Of a stretch of DNA of 38,106 bases, positions 32,261 through 38,106 are shown in pieces. Origin of the DNA: Rikenellaceae bacterium (lineage in GTDB: Bacteria > Bacteroidota > Bacteroidia > Bacteroidales > Rikenellaceae); NCBI GenBank assembly GCA_015059845.1, contig SUZR01000014.1, forward strand, positions 1 to 38,106. Reading direction: 5' to 3'. Made by a program: the position numbers and the translations under genes. The notes under the pieces were generated by a model, which had not been told where the DNA came from, did no database searches, and saw only the letters and a list, made by a program, of their open reading frames with translations. The number at the start of each line of letters is the position of its first letter. Positions within the stretch are counted from its first letter, which is position 1.

Positions 32261-33103
32261 TTATAGAATTGCAGTAAGCATTACAGGATAGTGGTCCGAA
32301 ACATAAGGCGCACCGTAATCCTTGTCGCGCAACACCTCAAACTTCTGAGCCTCGGCGCCACGGAAGAAGATGTGGTCGATAACCACGCCCGGAGGTGTCG
32401 TACCCCAGCAGTTCAGAGTACCGCGCTCGTCTGTTACAGGAGCCTCCACGCGAGCATCGAGCATAGCCTCCTGCATAGGCTTGAAAATCTCGTTTGTGGT
32501 GGGTGAGTTAAAGTCGGCCGTGATGAATACGGGCAGCTTGCCACCTGTCAGCTCCTCAGCCTTGGCTACGATGAGCTTGATAGACTCCTTGCGAGCCTCC
32601 TGACCCTTGTGGTCGAGGTGGGTGTTGAGATATACGAACTTCTTGCCTGTATCCTTCTTCTTAAGGATGGTCCACGTGCAGGTGCGGAAGCACGCCGCAT
32701 CCCAACCCTTCGTTACCTGGTCGGGGGTCTGCGAGAGCCAGAACGTACCGCCATCGATGAGCTCCACCTCATCCTTCTTGTAGAAGATAGACATAAACTC
32801 GCCCTTGCGCTTGCCGTCGTCACGACCTACGCCGATGTAGCCATACTCGGGCAGATTCTCAACCATATAATCCATCTGGTCGGGGCACGCCTCCTGCAAG
32901 CCGAAGACGGTGGGCTGCTCCTGATGCATCAACTCCAGCGACGCCTGCTTACGATGCTCCCAGTGGTAGATGCTGTCGGCCTCGATAGTGCCTGAACTGA
33001 GGCGGATGTTGTACGACATCACTTTAATCTCCGATGTACGGTTGCAGGCCACGCCCATCAGGGCAAAGGCCGCAATAGCCAATGTGTAGAAAAGTTTCTT
33101 CAT
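32261..33103 (-). CDS. EEP-superfamily phosphohydrolase lipoprotein 5
   Basis: A 280-residue paralogue (lipobox MGVAC, Cys20). The motifs SYNIR, GLQEA, NTHLDH, ADFN, VIDHIF and VSDHYPV are intact, and CFRTCTW is present. It is the first EEP gene in the direction of transcription and follows folE by 19 bp with no promoter in between. The array is therefore probably cotranscribed with folE or with read-through from it. Its 3' flank differs from those of copies 1-3. Confidence 0.88.
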   Translation of the reverse strand: MKKLFYTLAIAAFALMGVACNRTSEIKVMSYNIRLSSGTIEADSIYHWEHRKQASLELMHQEQPTVFGLQEACPDQMDYMVENLPEYGYIGVGRDDGKRKGEFMSIFYKKDEVELIDGGTFWLSQTPDQVTKGWDAACFRTCTWTILKKKDTGKKFVYLNTHLDHKGQEARKESIKLIVAKAEELTGGKLPVFITADFNSPTTNEIFKPMQEAMLDARVEAPVTDERGTLNCWGTTPPGVVIDHIFFRGAEAQKFEVLRDKDYGAPYVSDHYPVMLTAIL

Positions 33104-33122
33104 AGGTATGTAATTTTAGTTG

Positions 33123-33728
33123 TTAACGATACTTATTGCTGATAAGCGTCAGGAACTCCTCGCGTGTTCTCGTATCCTTGAGGAACACGCCCGTGAAGGC
33201 CGATGTTGTTGTAGCCGAGCCGAGCTTCTCCACGCCACGCATCTGCATACACATATGGCTCGCCTCGATAACCACAGCCACGCCGATGGGGTTCAACGCC
33301 TTCTGTATGCAGTCACGAATCTGCACCGTCAGACGCTCCTGCACCTGCAGGCGGCGTGAGTAACACTCCACCACGCGTGCAATCTTCGAGAGACCCGTGA
33401 TGCGGCCATTGGGGATGTAGGCCACGTGCGCCTTACCCACGAAGGGCATCATATGGTGCTCGCACATCGAGAAGAGCTCGATATCCTTCACCAGCACCAT
33501 CTGCTTGTACTCCTCGCGGAAGATGGCCGAGTTGATAATCTCAATGGGGTCCTGCGAGTAGCCCTTCGTCACGAACGACATAGCCTTGGCCACACGTTCG
33601 GGAGTTTTGATGAGCCCCTCGCGCTCGATGTCCTCGCCTAAGAGCGAGAGTATTTCACGATAATGATATGCAAGTTTTTCGATGCGGTCGGCGTCGTAAC
33701 GCTCTTCGCGGATATAATTTTTCTCCAT
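33123..33728 (-). CDS. folE: GTP cyclohydrolase I
   Basis: GTP cyclohydrolase I makes 7,8-dihydroneopterin triphosphate from GTP, the first step to folate and other pterins. The 201-residue enzyme has zinc ligands Cys89, His92 ([10 protein letters not shown]) and Cys160 (SHMCMQMRG), with the same 71-residue spacing as in E. coli. [17 protein letters not shown] and [12 protein letters not shown], the active-site segments, follow in order. It has a promoter at 33779-33810 and leads into the EEP array. folK is in another operon. Confidence 0.97.
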   Translation of the reverse strand: MEKNYIREERYDADRIEKLAYHYREILSLLGEDIEREGLIKTPERVAKAMSFVTKGYSQDPIEIINSAIFREEYKQMVLVKDIELFSMCEHHMMPFVGKAHVAYIPNGRITGLSKIARVVECYSRRLQVQERLTVQIRDCIQKALNPIGVAVVIEASHMCMQMRGVEKLGSATTTSAFTGVFLKDTRTREEFLTLISNKYR

Positions 33729-33778
33729 TCTCAGTTCTGCTATGGCTCTATTTTAGACTTTTCAGGCCATAGTCAATG

Positions 33779-33810
33779 CAAAGTTACGAACTGTTTATCT
33801 ATTTTACAAT
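33779..33810 (-). promoter_or_regulatory. folE promoter
   Basis: On the minus strand: ATTG (33810-33807), a 20-nt spacer, then TAACTTTG (33786-33779) followed by CA. This is a good Bacteroidota -7 with a one-base variant -33. Confidence 0.6.
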
Positions 33811-33849
33811 AGATAGAGGGCTGAGAGAGGTGTTTTTTATGGGTTGGTG

Positions 33850-33944
33850 GTTATAAGTGTTATAGGTATTTCGTGCGGCCTTGCGCTATTCCCGCTTATG
33901 AAGATATAATACTTATAGCACCTATAACACCTATAACCCCTATT
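33850..33944. repeat. 9-nt-unit palindromic array, copy R6
   Basis: TTATAAGTG and TTATAGGTA on the left face ATAATACTT, ATAGCACCT, ATAACACCT and ATAACCCCT on the right. Unlike the other copies, the arms are separated by a 40-nt non-repeat insert (about 33872-33905) that is itself GC-richer. Confidence 0.7.
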
Positions 33945-34000
33945 CCTCCACTCCTACCCTTACAATTTGTAATTAAAAGATGAAAAAAGTCGCAAAAAGT

Positions 34001-34032
34001 GTTGTTTGTAAAGAGTAAAATTTGTAATTTTG
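34001..34032 (+). promoter_or_regulatory. kbl promoter
   Basis: GTTG (34001-34004), a 20-nt spacer, TAATTTTG (34025-34032). An exact TTTG lies 4 nt later but gives only 16 nt spacing. The start codon is 48 nt downstream. Confidence 0.55.
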
Positions 34033-34079
34033 TTGAAATGTGTAAGCAAAACAAAAATAATTATATAAAATAAAAAGCT

Positions 34080-35267
34080 ATGTACGGAAAAATCAAGGAA
34101 CATTTGCAGAAGGAGCTGGCCGACATCAAGGCTGCAGGTCTTTACAAAACAGAGCGTATTATTGAGTCGCCCCAGAAGGCTGAAATCGACGTGGCTGGCA
34201 AGAAGGTGCTGAACTTCTGCGCCAACAACTACCTCGGACTCTCGGACAATCCCCGTCTTATCGAGGCGGCAAAGAAGGCTATGGACGAGCGCGGCTTCGG
34301 TATGTCGTCAGTACGTTTTATCTGCGGCTGTCAGGATATGCACAAGCAGCTGGAGAAGGCTATCGCCGACTACTTCGGCACCGAGGATACCATCCTCTAC
34401 GCTGCCTGCTTCGATGCTAACGGCGGTGTCTTCGAGCCTCTGTTGAACGAGCAGGATGCAATCATCTCGGACGCCCTGAACCACGCCTCAATCATCGACG
34501 GTGTGCGTCTTTGCAAGGCTGTGCGCTACCGCTACGCCAACGCCGATATGGATGAGTTGGAGGATTGCCTGAAGCGTGCGCAGGCGCAGCGCTTCCGCAT
34601 CATCGTAACCGACGGTGTCTTCTCGATGGATGGCAACGCCGCACCTCTGGACAAGATTTGCGCTTTGGCCGAGAAGTATGACGCTCTGGTGATGGTTGAC
34701 GAGTGCCACTCGGCAGGTGTGCTGGGCGCAACGGGCCGCGGTATTACGGAGTTGTACAACCTTCGTGGTCAGGTAGATATCCTTACAGGTACATTGGGCA
34801 AGGCCTTTGGTGGTGCTGTGGGTGGCTTTACGACGGGTCGCAAGGAGATTATCGATATGTTGCGTCAGCGCTCACGTCCCTATCTGTTCTCTAACTCGCT
34901 GCCCCCCGCAGTAGTTGGTGCCGGTATCGAGATGTTCAAGATGCTGGAGGAGAGCGACGAGCTGCACGACCGTCTGGCTGCAAACGTGGAGCACTTCCGC
35001 ACAAAGATGATTGCCGCAGGCTTCGACATCAAGCCTACACAGTCGGCTATCTGCGCCGTGATGTTGTATGACGCAAAGCTCTCGCAGGACTTCGCTGCCA
35101 AGTTGCAGGAGGAGGGTGTATTCGTTACGGGCTTCTACTACCCCGTAGTGCCGAAGGGCCAGGCACGTATCCGCGTGCAGGTGTCGGCAGGTCACACCAC
35201 TGAGCAGCTCGACCGCTGCGTTGAGGCATTTGTGAAGATTGGTAAGGAGTTGGGCGTTTTGAAATAG
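34080..35267 (+). CDS. kbl: glycine C-acetyltransferase (2-amino-3-ketobutyrate CoA ligase)
   Basis: A PLP enzyme that splits 2-amino-3-ketobutyrate with CoA into glycine and acetyl-CoA, the second step of threonine breakdown. The 395-residue protein is of the alpha-oxoamine synthase family. It has NFCANNYLGL (45-54), GFGMSSVRFICG (72-83), SDALNHASIIDG (130-141), VDECHSAGVLG (206-216) and the PLP lysine Lys241 in TGTLGKAFGG. The N-terminal MYGKIKEHLQKELADIKAAGLYK is typical of Kbl rather than BioF or HemA, though SPT-like activity in sphingolipid-making Bacteroidales cannot be excluded by sequence alone. No tdh gene is adjacent. It is followed after 6 nt by an Lrp/AsnC regulator. Confidence 0.9.
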   Translation: MYGKIKEHLQKELADIKAAGLYKTERIIESPQKAEIDVAGKKVLNFCANNYLGLSDNPRLIEAAKKAMDERGFGMSSVRFICGCQDMHKQLEKAIADYFGTEDTILYAACFDANGGVFEPLLNEQDAIISDALNHASIIDGVRLCKAVRYRYANADMDELEDCLKRAQAQRFRIIVTDGVFSMDGNAAPLDKICALAEKYDALVMVDECHSAGVLGATGRGITELYNLRGQVDILTGTLGKAFGGAVGGFTTGRKEIIDMLRQRSRPYLFSNSLPPAVVGAGIEMFKMLEESDELHDRLAANVEHFRTKMIAAGFDIKPTQSAICAVMLYDAKLSQDFAAKLQEEGVFVTGFYYPVVPKGQARIRVQVSAGHTTEQLDRCVEAFVKIGKELGVLK

Positions 35268-35273
35268 AGGATT

Positions 35274-35747
35274 ATGGCTAAGACTGCATTAGACGCTACG
35301 GATAAAAAGATACTCCGTTTTTTGATTAAGAATGCCCGCACACCCTTCCTTGAGATTGCCCGCGAGTGCGGTATCTCGGGTGCTGCTATTCACCAGCGTA
35401 TCAAGAAGTTGGAGGATATGGGCGTGATTCAGGGCAGCCGCCTCGATGTTGCTCCCAAGTCGTTGGGCTTCGATGTCTGCGCCTTTATCTCTATCCGCGT
35501 GAGCGATATCACTCGCCAGCAGGATACTGTTGAGCAGCTCAAGAAGATTCCCGAAATCGTGGAGTGCCACTACATCACAGGCTCCTACAACCTGATGGTG
35601 AAGCTCTACTGCATCGACAACGAACACCTTATGCGCACCATCTTCGATAAGATTCTGCACGTGCAGGGCGTGTCGAGCACGCAGACCTATATGTCGCTCA
35701 ACGAGTCGTTCCAACGCGAGATTCACGTCGATTGTCTGGACTATTAA
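35274..35747 (+). CDS. Lrp/AsnC-family transcriptional regulator
   Basis: A 157-residue feast/famine regulator. The N-terminal helix-turn-helix (about 8-60) reads LDATDKKILRFLIKNARTPFLEIARECGISGAAIHQRIKKLEDMGVIQGSRL. The C-terminal RAM domain (about 68-150) has VCAFISIRV, EIVECHYITGSYNLMVKLYC and a final GVSSTQTYMSLNES. It is cotranscribed with kbl, so it may respond to an amino acid such as threonine or glycine and control kbl or itself; that is inference. A strong terminator follows. Confidence 0.92.
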   Translation: MAKTALDATDKKILRFLIKNARTPFLEIARECGISGAAIHQRIKKLEDMGVIQGSRLDVAPKSLGFDVCAFISIRVSDITRQQDTVEQLKKIPEIVECHYITGSYNLMVKLYCIDNEHLMRTIFDKILHVQGVSSTQTYMSLNESFQREIHVDCLDY

Positions 35748-35748
35748 T

Positions 35749-35781
35749 AAAAAAGGTTGCCCGTTGCGGCAACCTTTTTTT
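35749..35781 (+). terminator. terminator of the kbl-lrp operon
   Basis: AAAAAAGGTTGCC (35749-35761), a 6-nt loop, then GGCAACC and seven T (35768-35781). It is a perfect stem with a U tract. A-rich sequence on the left makes it potentially active in both directions. Confidence 0.9.
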
Positions 35782-35784
35782 GTT

Positions 35785-35863
35785 GTTATTATAAGTATTA
35801 TAGGTGCTATAGGTGTTATATGTATTATAACTCCTATAACTCTTATAACACCTATAACACTTA
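35785..35863. repeat. 9-nt-unit palindromic array, copy R7
   Basis: ATAAGTATT, ATAGGTGCT, ATAGGTGTT and ATATGTATT face ATAACTCCT, ATAACTCTT, ATAACACCT and ATAACACTT, with almost no loop. It lies between the kbl-lrp terminator and the stop of the converging flavoprotein gene. Confidence 0.75.
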
Positions 35864-35864
35864 T

Positions 35865-37250
35865 TTAATAAAGTCCCCTGAGCATCAGCTCGAAGTAGAT
35901 AGGCTTCAAGCCATAAACCTTCAGCAGCCACGCCACCCACTGCTCCTTCGACATATCCAGCAGCGAGAGCGGGAACGTAATCTGCGGCTCCTTCTTGTAG
36001 TCGAACTCACACATCAGCACCTTGCCATACTCGGTAACAATCGGGCAGGCGGCATAGCCGTTGTATATCGCCTCGGGCGCACGTCCCTCCATCAGCGCAA
36101 GGAGGTTATCCACCGCAATGGGCAACTGCTTGCGCACCGCCGCCGAGGTCTTCGAGGTGGGGATACCTGCGCAGTCGCCAAGGCCGATGATGTTCGGGTA
36201 GCTCTTGTGAATGAGCGTCTGCTGGTCAATCATCGCCCAGCCATCTGCCGCCAGCTTACCCTCGGTCCAGCTCAGACCCGACTCGCGCACAAAGTCGGGT
36301 GCGCACTGGGGCACCAGGAAGTGCATAAAGTCGTACTCCTCGGCTATCGGGCGCGTGGTCTTTGTGCCGTCGGCCGCCGTGATGGTCTGCTCGAAGTAGG
36401 CCTTCTTGGCGTGGGTGTCGATAGCCTTGAGCTTGCAGTTCATATCTACGGGGATGTTGCGCTCGCGGTAAATCTCCTCCAGACGGGGCGTGAAGTGAGG
36501 TACGTCGTAGAGCTGCTTGCTACCCGTATAGTAGTGTAAATCAATCTTATCCGTAGTGCCATTCTTGCGGGCGTTGTCCCACGTGAGAAGGCAAATCTTC
36601 TTGGGCGCACCGCCGCACTTATGCTTGGTGTATGTGTCGCAGAAGATACCCTTGCCACCCTTCTCGGCAAAGGCCTTCATCGCGGGCCACGTCATCTGCG
36701 CACCGCGCCAATCATATATCGTGTGGGCATTACCCTCACCGATGGTCTTATATGTGATACCCTCGATGCGGCTCCAGTCGTACTTCACACCCGGTGCCAG
36801 CACCATAAAATCGTAGTCAAAAGAGCCACTTTTGGCCGTGTCAACCCTGTTCTGAGTGGGGTGCACCATCGTCACCACATCCTTCACCCACTTCACGTCC
36901 GAGGGCATACAATCCTCCTGACGCTTCCACACGTCGTCCTTGCCATAGACGCCACCGCCAATGAGCGTGAAGCCCGGCTGGTAGAAGTGCAGCTCGCTGG
37001 GGTCGATGACGGTGATGTCGGGATTCTGCAACTTGCGCAGCAGACGCGCAGCCATACTGATACCTGCCGCACCGCCACCCACGATGACGATTTTGGCACG
37101 CACGCTGCTCTTTGCGGCGTAAGCCTTGTCTGTTCCCACGGCGAGAAATGCTCCCGCAGCGGCCATAATCTGAAGGAACTGCGCACGTGTGATGACACCC
37201 TCGCGTTGCAGGCGCTCCATCTCCTTCTCGAACTTAGATTCTGTTGACAT
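35865..37250 (-). CDS. sulfide:quinone oxidoreductase-like flavoprotein
   Basis: A 461-residue two-dinucleotide-fold flavoprotein. The FAD-binding motif is IVIVGGGAAGIS (residues 54-65). Two sequences match the redox-cysteine regions of mitochondrial-type (type II) sulfide:quinone reductases: HKCGGAPKKI with Cys212, and GLGDCAGIPTSKTSAAV with Cys360. Sulfide oxidation with electron transfer to quinone is therefore the best guess. The N-terminus (residues 20-45, ITRAQFLQIMAAAGAFLAVGTDKAYA) looks like a Tat signal that has lost its twin Arg, so export is uncertain. Possible other roles are polysulfide or other quinone-linked redox. A strong promoter lies upstream. The gene converges on the kbl-lrp operon. 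Confidence 0.82.
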   Translation of the reverse strand: MSTESKFEKEMERLQREGVITRAQFLQIMAAAGAFLAVGTDKAYAAKSSVRAKIVIVGGGAAGISMAARLLRKLQNPDITVIDPSELHFYQPGFTLIGGGVYGKDDVWKRQEDCMPSDVKWVKDVVTMVHPTQNRVDTAKSGSFDYDFMVLAPGVKYDWSRIEGITYKTIGEGNAHTIYDWRGAQMTWPAMKAFAEKGGKGIFCDTYTKHKCGGAPKKICLLTWDNARKNGTTDKIDLHYYTGSKQLYDVPHFTPRLEEIYRERNIPVDMNCKLKAIDTHAKKAYFEQTITAADGTKTTRPIAEEYDFMHFLVPQCAPDFVRESGLSWTEGKLAADGWAMIDQQTLIHKSYPNIIGLGDCAGIPTSKTSAAVRKQLPIAVDNLLALMEGRAPEAIYNGYAACPIVTEYGKVLMCEFDYKKEPQITFPLSLLDMSKEQWVAWLLKVYGLKPIYFELMLRGLY

Positions 37251-37369
37251 ATAAGGATTTTTTAGGTTGTTATTTTATGGTTTTCTCTTCGGGCGCGGAT
37301 TTGCGAAAAGCTTGCGACCTAGTTTTGCGCACAGCCACAACAAATTTAGCACCCGAAAGGTTTCAGGTG

Positions 37370-37402
37370 CAAAGTTAATATATCAGTATTAAACAATCCA
37401 AA
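37370..37402 (-). promoter_or_regulatory. promoter of the flavoprotein gene
   Basis: On the minus strand: TTTG (37402-37399), a 21-nt spacer, TAACTTTG (37377-37370) and CA. The leader would be about 115 nt and includes a GC-rich stretch near 37290-37330. The rest of the gap to the HU gene (37403-37530) shows nothing definite. Confidence 0.7.
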
Positions 37403-37530
37403 TTTTACGTTAAGAAAATAACAATATTGTTAATCTTTTAACAATACTATCCCTCAGTCTCTCACTCCAAGCTTAACTCACTATTCAGTCGGATGTTACG
37501 TGTGTGATGTGCCAATATCGAGCCGGCCGC

Positions 37531-37791
37531 CTACTTGATATCCATACTTGAGCGGAAGCGTACCATACGGCGCGCAGCAATCTTCACCTTCTCGCCCGTG
37601 CGGGGATTACGACCCGTGCGCTCGGAAACCTGTGCCGTTGTGAAGACACCGAATCCTGAGATTACTACCTTCTCATTCTCGTTCAATTTCTGTTCGGCCA
37701 GAGCAAACAAAGAGTCGAGTACTCTCTTAACGTCATTTTTAGATACAGATGTTTGCTCAGCTACTGCGCTGATTAACTGCGACTTGTTCAT
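37531..37791 (-). CDS. hup: HU-family DNA-binding protein
   Basis: An 86-residue nucleoid protein that bends DNA without sequence specificity as a dimer. MNKSQLISAVAEQTSVSKNDVKRVLDSLFALAEQKLNENEKVVISGFGVF forms the helical body. The beta-arm TTAQVSERTGRNPRTGEKVKI carries the HU signature with the arm-tip proline (GRNP), and RMVRFRSS follows. Length is normal for HU. It has its own promoter, diverging from the tRNA gene. Confidence 0.95.
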   Translation of the reverse strand: MNKSQLISAVAEQTSVSKNDVKRVLDSLFALAEQKLNENEKVVISGFGVFTTAQVSERTGRNPRTGEKVKIAARRMVRFRSSMDIK

Positions 37792-37834
37792 TCGTAAGTG
37801 GTTTAAGGTGAAAAATGGCTTATATATTGTAATA

Positions 37835-37864
37835 CAAAATTAGTATATTTTTCGGGATAACAAA
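37835..37864 (-). promoter_or_regulatory. HU gene promoter
   Basis: On the minus strand: TTTG (37864-37861), an 18-nt spacer, TAATTTTG (37842-37835). It lies about 44 nt before the start codon. Confidence 0.6.
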
Positions 37865-37943
37865 ATTTTTTGGCATTTTTTTACTGAAAATGAGCATTTT
37901 GCGAAACTTACACAAAAAATTTTTGAAAAATTTTGAAAAAATA

Positions 37944-37975
37944 TTTGGTCAATAAAAAAAACTGACGTACTTTTG
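37944..37975 (+). promoter_or_regulatory. tRNA-Ser promoter
   Basis: TTTG (37944-37947), a 20-nt spacer, TACTTTTG (37968-37975), ending only 5 nt before the mature tRNA. It is an excellent consensus match. Upstream lies a run of TTTTGAAAAA repeats (about 37919-37941). Confidence 0.75.
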
Positions 37976-37980
37976 TCGCT

Positions 37981-38065
37981 GGAGAGATGGCAGAGTGGTC
38001 GATTGCGGCGGTCTTGAAAACCGTTGAGCTGCGAGGCTCCGGGGGTTCGAATCCCTCTCTCTCCG
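37981..38065 (+). tRNA. tRNA-Ser (anticodon UGA)
   Basis: An 85-nt class II tRNA. Acceptor GGAGAGA (37981-37987) pairs perfectly with TCTCTCC (38058-38064), and the discriminator is G. The anticodon loop CTTGAAA places TGA at 38015-38017, reading UCA-family serine codons. The long variable arm GAGC-TGCGA-GGCTC is diagnostic of serine. The T arm GGGGG-TTCGAAT-CCCTC has one G-U. CCA is not encoded. The last 41 bases of the window hold a weak CGCC/GGCG hairpin and no clear gene. Confidence 0.97.
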
Positions 38066-38106
38066 CAGAACGCCGAAGACAAAAGGCGGACAAAATTAGA
38101 CAAATC

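Larger units (their letters stand above)
33729..34079. other. 351-bp divergent intergenic region, folE / kbl
   Basis: No gene is visible. It holds the folE promoter (33779-33810), palindromic array R6 (33850-33944) and the kbl promoter (34001-34032). R6 lies between the two promoters, outside both expected transcripts. Confidence 0.7.

Noticed and set aside
34080..35267. Serine palmitoyltransferase for sphingolipid synthesis
   Set aside because: The N-terminus and motif set fit Kbl better and the neighbour is an Lrp-type amino-acid regulator, but the families are close, so this stays a minor alternative.
35698..35940. Repetitive small ORFs rich in Tyr/Cys/Lys/Asn (CYRCYR type) over the 9-nt arrays
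   Set aside because: The 9-nt period keeps frames open by arithmetic; similar frames appear over the arrays on either strand, with no start context or conservation expected.

Overview
The window reads as chromosomal DNA of a member of the Bacteroidota, most likely order Bacteroidales. An Alistipes/Rikenellaceae-like organism is my best guess, from gene content and GC level only. Supporting signs are a str operon that runs straight into the S10 operon with no tuf gene; promoters of the Bacteroidota type (TTTG, about 19-21 nt, TAnnTTTG); and typical family content: an S46 dipeptidyl-peptidase, DUF4296, DUF2490 and DUF4956 proteins, and many lipoproteins.

Layout. 1-4.2 kb: rpsL-rpsG-fusA-rpsJ-rplC on the minus strand, leaving the window inside the S10 operon. 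4.6-13.9 kb, plus strand: a DUF697 membrane protein, a secreted S46 peptidase, a small secreted protein, a VTC-type polyphosphate polymerase-like protein with its DUF4956 membrane partner, two tandem DUF2490 outer-membrane proteins, a TonB-like periplasmic protein and a GH32 fructan hydrolase lipoprotein. A perfect 19-bp inverted repeat terminates both converging operons at 13.9 kb. 13.9-19.75 kb, minus strand: rbfA, an FtsX/LolE-type permease, a DUF4296 lipoprotein, an amidohydrolase, a PKD-type lipoprotein and a nitroreductase. 19.9-25.1 kb, minus: holB, folK, two lipoproteins and a beta-barrel protein. 25.1-27.9 kb, minus: a cyclophilin lipoprotein, dut and a polysaccharide flippase.

28.1-33.7 kb, minus, is the most distinctive region. 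folE is followed by five tandem paralogous lipoproteins of the endonuclease/exonuclease/phosphatase (EEP) superfamily, all with intact catalytic motifs. The gaps between them hold two families of interspersed repeats. One is a palindromic array built from 9-nt units (consensus ATARGTRYT; seven copies between 25 and 36 kb). The other is a roughly 95-bp GC-rich two-hairpin element (four copies, one of them inverted, between 19.8 and 32.2 kb).

34.1-35.7 kb, plus: kbl (2-amino-3-ketobutyrate CoA ligase) with an Lrp/AsnC regulator. 35.9-37.3 kb, minus: a sulfide:quinone-reductase-like flavoprotein. 37.5-38.1 kb: an HU protein (minus) diverging from tRNA-Ser(UGA) (plus).

I see no phage, IS transposase, CRISPR array or rRNA. 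The strongest candidates for undescribed biology are the EEP lipoprotein array, the two repeat families around it, and the VTC/DUF4956/DUF2490 envelope cluster.
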